Shown here piece after piece: positions 26,013 through 34,065 of a stretch of 64,000 bases of DNA. Below the pieces are notes generated by a model. It ran no database searches. It saw only the letters and a program-made list of their open reading frames with translations, and was not told the origin of the DNA. The number at the start of each line of letters is the position of its first letter. Position 1 is the first letter of the stretch. The translations under genes were made by a program, and so were the position numbers. Origin of the DNA: Dietzia natronolimnaea (GTDB taxonomy: Bacteria; Actinomycetota; Actinomycetes; Mycobacteriales; Mycobacteriaceae); assembly GCF_002289575.1 (NCBI RefSeq), contig NZ_NTGA01000022.1:27372-91371 (forward strand), given 5' to 3'.

Positions 26013-27473
26013 ATGACCCAGACCCGTGTGGAACGAGACCTCCTCGGCGAGAGAGAGGTTCCGGCTGACGCCTATTACGGGATCCACACCGTGAGGGCGG
26101 TCGAGAACTTCCCGATCGCCTCCACGACCATCAGCGACATCCCGGACTTCATCCGCGGGATGGTCATGGTCAAGAAGGCCGCGGCGCTGGCCAACGTGGA
26201 GATGGGTGTCCTGGACCCGGACGTCGCCGAGGCCATCGTCGGTGCCTGCGACGAGATACTCGTCGACGGCCGCTGCATGGACCAGTTCCCCTCGTGCGTC
26301 TACCAGGGTGGGGCAGGGACGTCGGTCAACATGAACACCAACGAGGTGGTGGCCAATCTCGCGCTGGAGCGGATCGGGCAGCCGAAGGGCGCCTACGACG
26401 TGATCAGCCCCAACGACGACGTCAACCGTTCGCAGTCCACCAACGACGCGTACCCGACCGGGTTCCGGATCGCCCTGTGGCACTCCCTCGAGCGGCTCGA
26501 GCCTGCCATCGTCGCGTTGCGCGAGGCCTTCTACGACAAGTCGGAGGAGTTCCGCGAGGTCCTCAAGATGGGTCGCACGCAGTTGCAGGACGCGGTCCCG
26601 ATGTCATTGGGGCAGGAGTTCGGCGGGTTCGCGGTGACGCTCGACGAGGAGCTCCACGTCCTCGGCGCCGCGGCCCGGATGCTGCTCGACGTGAACCTGG
26701 GCGCCACGGCCATCGGCACCGGGGTCAACACGCCACCGGACTACCGGCGTGCGGTCATCGAGCACCTGCGGCTCGTGACCGGTCTGCCGGTGACCGGGGC
26801 GATGAATCTCATCGAGGCGACCAGCGACACCGGCGATTACGTCAACGTCCACGCGGCCCTCAAGCGGACCGCGTCGAAGGTGTCCAAGATCTGCAACGAT
26901 CTGCGCCTGCTGTCCTCCGGTCCGCGGGCGGGTCTCAACGAGATCAACCTCCCGGAGCTCCAGGCGGGGTCCTCGATCATGCCGGCCAAGGTGAACCCGG
27001 TGATCCCGGAGGTGGTCAACCAGGTCTGCTTCAAGGTGATCGGCAACGACGTCACGGTGACGATGGCGGCCGAGGCGGGCCAGCTGCAACTCAACGTGAT
27101 GGAGCCGGTGATCGCCCAGGCGATGTTCGAGTCGATCTCGTTGCTCACGTCCGCGATGGAGACCCTCACGGAGAAGTGCGTCCGGGGCATCACCGCCAAC
27201 GTGGAGGTGGCGCGCCGCAACGTCATGGACTCGATCGGGATCGTCACGTATCTCAACCCGGTCATCGGGCACCACAACGGTGACCTGGTGGGGCGGGAAT
27301 GTGCGCGATCGGGTCGCGGCGTCCGCGAGGTCGTGTTGGAGATGGGTCTGCTCTCGGCGGAGGAGGTCGATGACATCCTCTCGCCGTCGAACCTGTTGCG
27401 GCCCCGGTACAAGGGCAAGTCCAGCGGTCAACTTGCGGCCGTACCCTCCGAGGACCTGTCGGACCCCACCTGA
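26013..27473 (+). CDS. aspA: Aspartate ammonia-lyase (aspartase)
   Basis: 486 aa, fumarase/aspartase superfamily. It converts L-aspartate to fumarate and ammonia. The signature [11 protein letters not shown] with the catalytic Ser is present, as are [17 protein letters not shown] and the 'TGVNTPPDY' loop. An excellent ribosome-binding site (GGAGG, 5-base spacer) sets the ATG at 26013. Fumarases share the fold, but '[19 protein letters not shown]' at the N-terminus and the length favour aspartase. It stands alone as a transcription unit. Confidence 0.94.
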   Translation: MTQTRVERDLLGEREVPADAYYGIHTVRAVENFPIASTTISDIPDFIRGMVMVKKAAALANVEMGVLDPDVAEAIVGACDEILVDGRCMDQFPSCVYQGGAGTSVNMNTNEVVANLALERIGQPKGAYDVISPNDDVNRSQSTNDAYPTGFRIALWHSLERLEPAIVALREAFYDKSEEFREVLKMGRTQLQDAVPMSLGQEFGGFAVTLDEELHVLGAAARMLLDVNLGATAIGTGVNTPPDYRRAVIEHLRLVTGLPVTGAMNLIEATSDTGDYVNVHAALKRTASKVSKICNDLRLLSSGPRAGLNEINLPELQAGSSIMPAKVNPVIPEVVNQVCFKVIGNDVTVTMAAEAGQLQLNVMEPVIAQAMFESISLLTSAMETLTEKCVRGITANVEVARRNVMDSIGIVTYLNPVIGHHNGDLVGRECARSGRGVREVVLEMGLLSAEEVDDILSPSNLLRPRYKGKSSGQLAAVPSEDLSDPT

Positions 27474-27537
27474 GACACCGGGCACCCCGGTCACGGGTGA
27501 GGGTGGCCGGGGGTTCTGCGGTGCCGGTCGGACCGGG

Positions 27538-27585
27538 ACGTTAGCCCCGAAATGCACTGAAACCTGTTACCGCAGCGGCTAACGT
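27538..27585 (+). promoter_or_regulatory. Inverted repeat overlapping the promoter of the ADC-like gene
   Basis: ACGTTAGCC (27538-27546) and GGCTAACGT (27577-27585) are perfect inverted repeats 30 bases apart. The right arm contains the -10 box TAACGT (27580-27585), 6 bases before the ATG; a CTGAAA -35-like hexamer lies 17 bases further up. A regulator bound to both arms could block or loop the promoter. Confidence 0.6.
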
Positions 27586-27591
27586 CGGGGT

Positions 27592-28368
27592 ATGAGTTCT
27601 CCCACCACCCGTGTCGTCGCGGGTCGCCAGATCACGTTCCCGGTCCCCGTCGTCTCCGCCTCGATTTCGGGCGCCGCATTCCTGTCGCGGACGACAGTGG
27701 CCCGGCGGCTGATCGCCGCCGGGCCCCAGTCCGCCGTCCTGGACTCCGCCGGGGCCGAGCCGGTCTCGCTGCCGGGTGGCCGGACGCCGGTCACGATGAT
27801 CCACGTCCGCTACCACGATGTCCCGGGCAATGTCCTGGGCGGCTATCACGAGGTGGGGTTGGCGTTCCAGGTCAAGGTCCCGGGAGTCGGGGTGCGGCAG
27901 CACATCCACGAGCTGCCGGTCGACCAGGACTTCACCCTCGCGGCCGGCAATGAGCTCTGGGGTTTCCCCAAGTGGAAGGGCGACATGGTCGGCACGGCCG
28001 GCGGCGCGCTCGACGACGCCCGTCTGGGGGCTGTCGGGTCCTCCGGGACGGGGGGGATCGACCTCAGGCTCGACACCCGCATGGGAGTGCCGGTGCCCGG
28101 TCGTCACTCCCTCGGGATGAACTGCATCCAGGTCCTCGACGGCAAGCCGGTCCTGGTCAGCGCTGGCGCGAAGGTCGCAGGCGGCCGGTTCCGTCCGCTG
28201 GGGGGTGCGCGCGTGTCTATCACCGCCGGGGCCGAGGACGGAGACCCACACATCGCCCGGCTCGCCGGGGCGATCCGCGAGCTGGGACTCGATCGGGCTC
28301 GGGCGATCGGGGCGTTCTCCTTCGAGCGGTTCGAGGCCGAGTTCCAGGCACCCCGCACGCTGTCCTGA
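27592..28368 (+). CDS. Acetoacetate decarboxylase-like protein
   Basis: 258 aa, ADC-like fold. The core 'ELPVDQDFTLAAGNELWGFPKWKGD' region has the ELWGFPK pattern found around the active-site Lys of acetoacetate decarboxylase relatives. Many actinobacterial homologues do not make acetone and have unknown aldolase- or cyclase-like roles, so the reaction is unsure. The message is predicted to be leaderless. Convergent with glpD downstream. Confidence 0.8.
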   Translation: MSSPTTRVVAGRQITFPVPVVSASISGAAFLSRTTVARRLIAAGPQSAVLDSAGAEPVSLPGGRTPVTMIHVRYHDVPGNVLGGYHEVGLAFQVKVPGVGVRQHIHELPVDQDFTLAAGNELWGFPKWKGDMVGTAGGALDDARLGAVGSSGTGGIDLRLDTRMGVPVPGRHSLGMNCIQVLDGKPVLVSAGAKVAGGRFRPLGGARVSITAGAEDGDPHIARLAGAIRELGLDRARAIGAFSFERFEAEFQAPRTLS

Positions 28369-28382
28369 CGCCGGTCCGCAGA

Positions 28383-30050
28383 TCACCGCGCGGCGTCGAG
28401 GGCCTCCCGCGCGACGGGTTCGGCGGCCGCGCGGTCTGCGGGCACCAGCCCGACACGGCTGCGTCGGTCGAGGATGTCATCGACCGTCAGTGCGCCCTCG
28501 TGCGTGACCGCATAGGAGAACTCCGCGCGGGTGACGTCGAGCCCGTCCGCGACGCGCTCCAGGGGCCGGTCCAGCAGACTCTCGGTCACCACGGTGGCGG
28601 ACTCCTGCCCGAAACGCGCCACCAGCGACGCCGGTAGGCGGCCCCGGGCGGCCGGAGCAGTGGGTCGCCCGTCCGAGGGGGTGGCGGGGAGCGCACTCGC
28701 CGAGGCGCTCGGTCGCACGCGCTCGTGGTGGCCGGGGGCCCCGACCAACGGCAGGTCGGCGGTGCGGCACGGTGCCGCGGCGACGCCGGTCTTCCGTACG
28801 ACCAGGTCGACCGCCTGCTCGGCCATGAGTCGGTACTCGGTGAGCTTGCCGCCGGTGATGGTGATGAGACCGTTGTCCGCGGTGATCAGCGCGTGTTCGC
28901 GCGAGAGGTCCGCGGTGTCGCCGTCACCCGAGTCGACCAGCGGGCGCAGTCCCGCGAACGTCCCGATTACATCGTCCCGGGTCAGTTCGGTCTCGAGGGC
29001 CCGGTTGATCACGTCGAGAAGGAAATCGATCTCGTGTCGGTCGGGCGTCGGCACGTCGGGGATCGGCCCGGGGGCGTCCACGTCGGTCAGGCCCACGTGG
29101 AGCCGATCGAACTCGGCGGGGATGGCAAAGCAGAAGCGGTTGGTCTCGCCCGGCACGGGCACGGTGAGGGCGCCCGCGGGATCGCCCAGCGCGGCCGACC
29201 TGATCACGAGGTGGGTGCCGCGCGAGGGTCGCACGCGCACGCCCGGTGTGGTCTCGCCGGCCCAGACGCCGGTGGCACTCACAACGGCTCGCGCGGAGAT
29301 GGTGAACTCGTCGTCTCCCTCCTTCTCCCCGGGGTTCCGGCCGAGCTCGTCGCGGACGGTGACCTGCGTTCCGGTCGCCTCCAGGACGCGCACCCGTGTG
29401 AGTACCCGGGCTCCGTGCCCGGCCGCGGTCCGTGCCACCGCGGTGACCAGCCGTGCGTCGTCGACCAGTTGGCAGTCCCAGTTGAGGTGTCCGAACGCCA
29501 GCCCGTGGCGCCTCACCCCCGGGACGTACCGCGCGACCGACCCCGCGCGCAGGACGCGCGCGCCGGGCAGCCTGTCGGCCCGCGTGCCGGCGAGGCGGGA
29601 CAGTAACGTGCCGGCGGCGAACCCCAGTCCGGGGAGGACCGCCCCCAGCGGCGGGGTGTCCCGGTACACGGGGACGACCTGTGCCAGGGGGCGCACGAGA
29701 TGGGGGGCCGTGCGCTCGAGCAGGATCCCGCGCTCGACGGCCGAGCGGCGGGCGATTCCGACGTTGCCGGTGGCGAGGTAGCGCAGCCCTCCGTGGGCGA
29801 GCTTGGAGGACCACCGGCTGGTGCCGAACGCCAGATCGTGTGCCTCGACGAGGACGGTCTCGAGCCCGCGGGAGGCGGCGTCGAGCGCGATCCCGGCACC
29901 GGTGATGCCCCCGCCGATCACCACCAGATCCACGGGGGTGTCGCGCTCGCGCAGTTCAGCGAGCTCGCGCGCCCGCCGCGCGGCGGACAGGGCGGTGGTG
30001 TGCGGCGACTCGGCGCGAGCCGAGCCGCCCGGTGCGGCGTGAGCGGTCAT
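28383..30050 (-). CDS. glpD: Glycerol-3-phosphate dehydrogenase (FAD-dependent) GlpD
   Basis: 555 aa, membrane-associated flavoprotein oxidising glycerol-3-phosphate to dihydroxyacetone phosphate. The FAD-binding VVIGGGITGAG is at ~45-55, followed by GTSRWSSKLAHGGLRYL, both classic for GlpD. The C-terminal domain (~440-555) is the DAO_C type. A low-complexity stretch (residues ~455-485, Ala/Pro/Ser) is inserted before it. The ATG overlaps the TGA of the TetR gene (ATGA), so regulator and enzyme are coupled. The order matches mycobacterial glpD1 beside its TetR regulator. Confidence 0.94.
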   Translation of the reverse strand: MTAHAAPGGSARAESPHTTALSAARRARELAELRERDTPVDLVVIGGGITGAGIALDAASRGLETVLVEAHDLAFGTSRWSSKLAHGGLRYLATGNVGIARRSAVERGILLERTAPHLVRPLAQVVPVYRDTPPLGAVLPGLGFAAGTLLSRLAGTRADRLPGARVLRAGSVARYVPGVRRHGLAFGHLNWDCQLVDDARLVTAVARTAAGHGARVLTRVRVLEATGTQVTVRDELGRNPGEKEGDDEFTISARAVVSATGVWAGETTPGVRVRPSRGTHLVIRSAALGDPAGALTVPVPGETNRFCFAIPAEFDRLHVGLTDVDAPGPIPDVPTPDRHEIDFLLDVINRALETELTRDDVIGTFAGLRPLVDSGDGDTADLSREHALITADNGLITITGGKLTEYRLMAEQAVDLVVRKTGVAAAPCRTADLPLVGAPGHHERVRPSASASALPATPSDGRPTAPAARGRLPASLVARFGQESATVVTESLLDRPLERVADGLDVTRAEFSYAVTHEGALTVDDILDRRSRVGLVPADRAAAEPVAREALDAAR

Positions 30051-30703
30051 AGGCCGAGGTACCCCCTGATGAGCAGGTGCAGTTCGGTGCGCCAGCCGTC
30101 CGGGTCGAGCGGGGGATCGGCGAGCGGTGCCGACAGGACCAGGCCCTGGACGGCGAGGAAGAGCATGGCGGCGGTCCGGTCCGCGTCGCGTCCCGCGAGT
30201 CTGGGATCGCTCGTGATCACCTGAGAGAGCAGGGCTCGGAGCACCTCGATGAGGTGGCGCTGTGAGGTGCCGAGCCTGTGGAAGACGTACTCGGAGAGCA
30301 TCGCGGACTCGTGCCTGCGGAACGCGTCCAGCAGCGGGTTCGTCCGCACCTCGTCGGCGAAGGTGCACAGCAACCGGACCAGGTCGTCCGCGTCGCGGGG
30401 CGCGGATCCGGGTAGCGCGGGGTCGACCCGCGCCGTGAACTCGGTGACCGCCATGCCTTCCATGCCCTCCATGCCCTCCATGACCTCGGTGAGCTCGCGG
30501 GTGAGCAGGTCGGCGAAGAGGGCGGTGGCGTCCGGCCAGTGGCGGTAGAGGGTGGTCCGTCCGACTCCGGAGCGGCGGGCCACCTCGACCATCGTCGTCC
30601 GCGTGGCGCCGATCTCGAGGATCGAGGTGCGGGCGGCCGTGAGCGCGCGGTCGCGGGTGCCGACGGTGCGGGCGGCCGACGGTGCCGGGGCGGTCGAGGT
30701 CAC
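30047..30703 (-). CDS. TetR-family transcriptional regulator of the glpD/agpS-like module
   Basis: 218 aa. The N-terminal helix-turn-helix (~25-65) ends with 'GVGRTTLYRHWPDATALF', typical of TetR. The ligand domain holds a VMEGMEGMEGMAV run made by a 9-base DNA repeat. The GTG at 30703 follows AGGAGG with a 5-base spacer. It overlaps glpD downstream and faces the agpS-like gene across a 57-base gap that holds a GGAACAG/CTGTTCC operator, so it probably represses itself, glpD and the divergent pair. The inducer may be a glycerolipid or acyl-CoA; that is inference. Confidence 0.9.
   Translation of the reverse strand: MTSTAPAPSAARTVGTRDRALTAARTSILEIGATRTTMVEVARRSGVGRTTLYRHWPDATALFADLLTRELTEVMEGMEGMEGMAVTEFTARVDPALPGSAPRDADDLVRLLCTFADEVRTNPLLDAFRRHESAMLSEYVFHRLGTSQRHLIEVLRALLSQVITSDPRLAGRDADRTAAMLFLAVQGLVLSAPLADPPLDPDGWRTELHLLIRGYLGL
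30452..30487 (-). repeat. 9-bp tandem repeat inside the tetR gene
   Basis: Four consecutive 9-base units, two identical and two with one or two changes, encode the Met-Glu-Gly run of the TetR protein. Length change here would stay in frame. Confidence 0.75.
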
Positions 30704-30732
30704 CGGACCTCCTGAGGGGAATAGTCGAAAAC

Positions 30733-30757
30733 GGAACAGATTGAGGTTTACTGTTCC
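30733..30757. promoter_or_regulatory. Predicted TetR operator in the tetR/agpS-like divergent promoter
   Basis: GGAACAG (30733-30739) and CTGTTCC (30751-30757) are perfect inverted repeats separated by 11 bases. The right arm overlaps the -10 box TACTGT (30749-30754), which lies 6 bases before the ATG at 30761. The only regulator gene here is the divergent TetR, so this is its likely site. Confidence 0.72.
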
Positions 30758-30760
30758 AGT

Positions 30761-32404
30761 ATGAGCGACATGAACTCCGCTGACAACCTCCCGCTGCCCC
30801 CCATGGCCCTGTCCCGGTGGGGCACCGAGGCGGAGGCCAGGGACCTGGGCGAGGGCATCCGTGGCCTGCTGCGCGACGTGCTCGGGGTGACCGCCGAGAG
30901 CGGCCTACGCTTCGATCCCGGCGCGGTGACGGCCTCCCCGTCCCGCCTCACCGAATCCGACCTGATGGCTCTCGCCGACATCGTGGGGGAGGGCAACGTC
31001 TCCGCGGACGACGCGCAGCGACTGCCGCGGGCCAGGGGGAAGTCGACACCGGACCTGCTGTCCTGGCGGCTGAGGCCGCAGGTGGACTGCCCTGACGCGG
31101 TGGTCGCACCCCGCGACGACGACGAGGTGTCGGCCCTCCTGGAGTGGTGCGGACGCGAGGGGGTCGCGATCGTCCCCTTCGGCGGCGGCACTTCCGTGGT
31201 GGGGGGCCTGAACCCGGACGCCGGCGACCACCGGGCCGTGATCTCGGTGGACCTCGCGCACTTCGACGCCCTGGAGTCGATCGATCCCGAGTCGGGGGAG
31301 GCGGTCCTGGGGGCGGGCCTGTCGGGCCCCCGGGCGGAGGCGTTGTTGGCCGACCACGGGTTCTCGCTCGGCCACTTCCCGCAGTCCTTCCCCTACGCGA
31401 CCCTCGGCGGGTACGCCATGACCCGGTCGTCCGGGCAGGCCTCGGCCGGCTACGGGCGCTTCGACGAGATGGTCCGCGGGGTGACCGTGGTGACGCCGGT
31501 CGGCGTGATCGAGGCGGGCCGCGCTCCCGCCTCGGCCGCCGGGCCGGACCTCCGGCAGTGGCTGCTGGGGTCCGAGGGCGCGTTCGGTGTGTGCACCCGG
31601 GTGCGGTTGAGGATCCACCCGGTGCCGGAGACGGTCCGACACGAGGCGTTCCGCTTCCCGGACTTCGCCACCGGCGCGGCGGCACTGCGCGCTGTCGAGC
31701 AACAGGGCACGGGGCCGACCGTCATCCGGTTGTCCGACGAGTCGGAGACGGCCGTGAACCTGGCCACCGCCACCGAGGCGATCGGCCAGGGGCCGGACGA
31801 CGGGGAGGGGCAGGCCGCCGGATGCCTGTGCCTCACACTCTTCGAGGGCACGGCCGACCACACCGGGTCCCGCCACGCCGAGACGCGGGCGCTGCTGCTC
31901 GCCCACGGGGGCGTGTCGCTGGGTGCCGGACCGGCCGAGGCGTGGGAGCACGGCCGCTTCGGTGCGCCCGTGCTGCGAGACTCGTTGATCGATAACGGCG
32001 CTCTGGTCGAGACCCTGGAGACCGCCACCGACTGGTCCAACCTGCCCGCGTTGCGGGAGGCCGTCGCCGGGGCCCTGAGCGCCTCGCTCGAGTCCAGCGG
32101 CACCCCCGCGCTGGTCATGTGCCATATCAGTCACGTCTACCCCACGGGGGCCTCGCTCTACTTCACCGTGGTGGCGGGCCAGCGTGGCGAGGACCCCATC
32201 GCCCAGTGGACGGACGCCAAGCGGGCGGCGTCCGAGGCCATCGTGCGTGCAGGCGGGACGATCACCCACCACCACGCTGTCGGAGTGGACCACAAGCCCT
32301 ACCTCGCGGCCGAGATCGGCGAGGTGGGGGTGCGCATGCTGCGAGCGGTCAAAGACGCCGTTGACCCGCGGGGCGTGTGCAACCCGGGGACACTGGTCCC
32401 GTGA
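30761..32404 (+). CDS. FAD-binding oxidase, alkyldihydroxyacetonephosphate synthase-like
   Basis: 547 aa, VAO/PCMH-type flavoprotein. The FAD-binding PFGGGTSVVGG and SAGYGRFDEMV are clear, and the late 'GGTITHHHAVGVDHKPYL' matches the His-rich active-site motif of alkyl-DHAP synthase (AGPS). AGPS swaps the acyl of acyl-DHAP for a fatty alcohol to make ether lipids. Bacterial homologues of this kind (mycobacterial Rv2251 next to a diacylglycerol kinase) are not proven to do so. Its neighbours (GlpD making DHAP, DagK) fit a glycerolipid role. It is predicted to be leaderless and overlaps dagK. Confidence 0.9.
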   Translation: MSDMNSADNLPLPPMALSRWGTEAEARDLGEGIRGLLRDVLGVTAESGLRFDPGAVTASPSRLTESDLMALADIVGEGNVSADDAQRLPRARGKSTPDLLSWRLRPQVDCPDAVVAPRDDDEVSALLEWCGREGVAIVPFGGGTSVVGGLNPDAGDHRAVISVDLAHFDALESIDPESGEAVLGAGLSGPRAEALLADHGFSLGHFPQSFPYATLGGYAMTRSSGQASAGYGRFDEMVRGVTVVTPVGVIEAGRAPASAAGPDLRQWLLGSEGAFGVCTRVRLRIHPVPETVRHEAFRFPDFATGAAALRAVEQQGTGPTVIRLSDESETAVNLATATEAIGQGPDDGEGQAAGCLCLTLFEGTADHTGSRHAETRALLLAHGGVSLGAGPAEAWEHGRFGAPVLRDSLIDNGALVETLETATDWSNLPALREAVAGALSASLESSGTPALVMCHISHVYPTGASLYFTVVAGQRGEDPIAQWTDAKRAASEAIVRAGGTITHHHAVGVDHKPYLAAEIGEVGVRMLRAVKDAVDPRGVCNPGTLVP

Positions 32405-33333
32405 GCGCGACACCGTCCGACCGCCGGATCCGGACGGTCGCGATGCTGGTCAACCCCGCCGCCGGTGGGGGGCGCGGCGAGCGGATCGCGGAGAGGGCGG
32501 CAGCGAGGCTGCGCTCGTATGGGCTCGAGGTCGTCTCCCTGAGGGGGGCTCACGCGCAGGAGTCCCTCGACCTCGCCCGACAGGCCGTCGCCGACGGGGT
32601 GGACGCCCTCGTCGTGTGCGGAGGGGACGGGATGGTCTCGCTGGCCGTGCAGGCGCAGGCGTTCTCGGGTGTCCCGATCGGCATCATCCCGGCAGGCACG
32701 GGGAACGACCTCGCCCGTGAGTACGGAATCCCGCTGACCAGTCCCGAGGACGCCGCCGATGTCGTCGTCGCCGGTCGCGCGGAACAGGTGGACCTGGGCC
32801 AGGCCACCCCGGACGGTGGCGAGCCCCGCCTCTTCGCGTCCGTCCTGTGCGCGGGGCTCGACTCGGCGGTCAACCGTCGCGTCAACGAGATGTCGATTCT
32901 CCGGGGACCCCTTCGATACGTCCTGGCCTCGGCCATCGAGTTCCCGACCTACCGGCCCCGTCCGTTCCGCATGACCTTCGACGCCGGCGAGCCAGGGGAG
33001 GAGACCGTCGAGACGGAGGTCCTGCTCAGCGCCTTCGCCATCACCCGGACCTACGGCGGAGACATGAGGATCGCCCCCGACGCCGATCGGTCCGACGGTC
33101 TGTTCGATGTGTGCTACGTCGGCAGGATCTCCAAACCGCGGCTGGCGTGGCACTTCCGCAGGATCTACTCCGGCACCCACGTGGGCCTCCGTGGGGTGAC
33201 CACGAGGCGGTGCAGGACGGTGCGCATCGATGCTCCGGAGGTGGAGGCGTTCGCCGACGGTGACGCCGTGGCACCACTTCCGGTGACCGTCGAGGTCCTG
33301 CCGGGGGCCGGCCTGTTTCTGGTACCAGGTTAA
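32401..33333 (+). CDS. dagK: Diacylglycerol kinase (DagK/YegS family)
   Basis: 310 aa. The DAG-kinase catalytic core shows NPAAGGG at the start, CGGDGM and PAGTGNDLAREYG, and the C-terminal beta-sandwich with 'DGLFDVCYVGRISK'. It makes phosphatidic acid from diacylglycerol with ATP. The GTG overlaps the upstream stop (GTGA), so it is coupled to the agpS-like gene. In mycobacteria the matching gene (Rv2252) feeds phosphatidylinositol mannoside synthesis. Confidence 0.92.
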   Translation: MSATPSDRRIRTVAMLVNPAAGGGRGERIAERAAARLRSYGLEVVSLRGAHAQESLDLARQAVADGVDALVVCGGDGMVSLAVQAQAFSGVPIGIIPAGTGNDLAREYGIPLTSPEDAADVVVAGRAEQVDLGQATPDGGEPRLFASVLCAGLDSAVNRRVNEMSILRGPLRYVLASAIEFPTYRPRPFRMTFDAGEPGEETVETEVLLSAFAITRTYGGDMRIAPDADRSDGLFDVCYVGRISKPRLAWHFRRIYSGTHVGLRGVTTRRCRTVRIDAPEVEAFADGDAVAPLPVTVEVLPGAGLFLVPG

Positions 33334-33434
33334 CTTTAGTACCATCAGTAACACTGATTTACGCAGGTCACGGCTGTTACGCTCGGGCGCTACCTCATCC
33401 GTCAATCGACTCGCTTCAGGCGCGCCGGAACGGC
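33320..33434 (+). promoter_or_regulatory. AT-richer intergenic region with two palindromes upstream of the CAP gene
   Basis: Two palindromes lie here: TGGTAC/GTACCA (33320-33325 and 33339-33344) and ATCAGT-AAC-ACTGAT (33344-33358). The second is a compact 15-base dyad that looks like a dimeric repressor or activator site. The stretch is clearly less GC-rich than its surroundings. Confidence 0.5.
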
Positions 33435-34007
33435 ATGATCACCTCCATGCGCTCCAGGCTCACCGCGTCACTCGCGACAATCGCCGTCACCTCCGCCACT
33501 CTGATGAGTGGTGGGGTCTCCACGGCCTCCGCCCAGGCCCTGCCGCCGTTCATCCCGCAGCATGTGGTCGACGGGCTGATCTCACAGGCCCGTGCCGCGG
33601 TGCCCGCCGAGGTGTGGGCCGCGGTCGGGTCGACGGAGATGATGTACCAGAACGTCTCAGGGGGCTTGCGAGAGGGCATCGTCCGCGAGATCGACTCCTA
33701 CCGGGTGTCGAAGGGCCTCCGGGCCCTCGCCCCCAACTCCGATCTGGACCGCGAGGCGCAGGCCTGGGCCGACAGGCTGGCCGCCCAGGACGCCGTCTAC
33801 CACAACCAGGCCCTGCTGAGCCGGGGCTTCGGGGAGAACATCGTCGCCGCGGGGACGCACTGCGGGGCCGTATGTCTGGTCGACCTGTGGAAGAACTCAC
33901 CCGGCCACAACGACAACCTGATTGACCCGGGGTACCGTTCGGCGGGAATGGGGATCGCCTACTCCGCCGGCGGCAAAGTGTTCGTGGTGCACAACTTCGC
34001 CTACTGA
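33435..34007 (+). CDS. Secreted CAP-domain (SCP/PR1) protein
   Basis: 190 aa. A Sec signal peptide covers ~1-34 with a likely cut after STASA. The mature part is a CAP domain: the 'NSDLDREAQAWADRLAAQDAVYH' helix, GFGENIVAAG, and 'NSPGHNDNLIDPGYRSAGMG' near the end. CAP proteins in actinobacteria are exported and of uncertain function (lipid binding, protease or envelope roles). Two Cys flank CGAVC and may pair. The start may be 33435 (weak GGAA upstream) or 33447. Confidence 0.88.
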   Translation: MITSMRSRLTASLATIAVTSATLMSGGVSTASAQALPPFIPQHVVDGLISQARAAVPAEVWAAVGSTEMMYQNVSGGLREGIVREIDSYRVSKGLRALAPNSDLDREAQAWADRLAAQDAVYHNQALLSRGFGENIVAAGTHCGAVCLVDLWKNSPGHNDNLIDPGYRSAGMGIAYSAGGKVFVVHNFAY

Positions 34008-34065
34008 GCACGGGGCTCCGGGGAGCGGGTCCGCCGCCAAGCACACCGAACAGACGAGGGAGACC

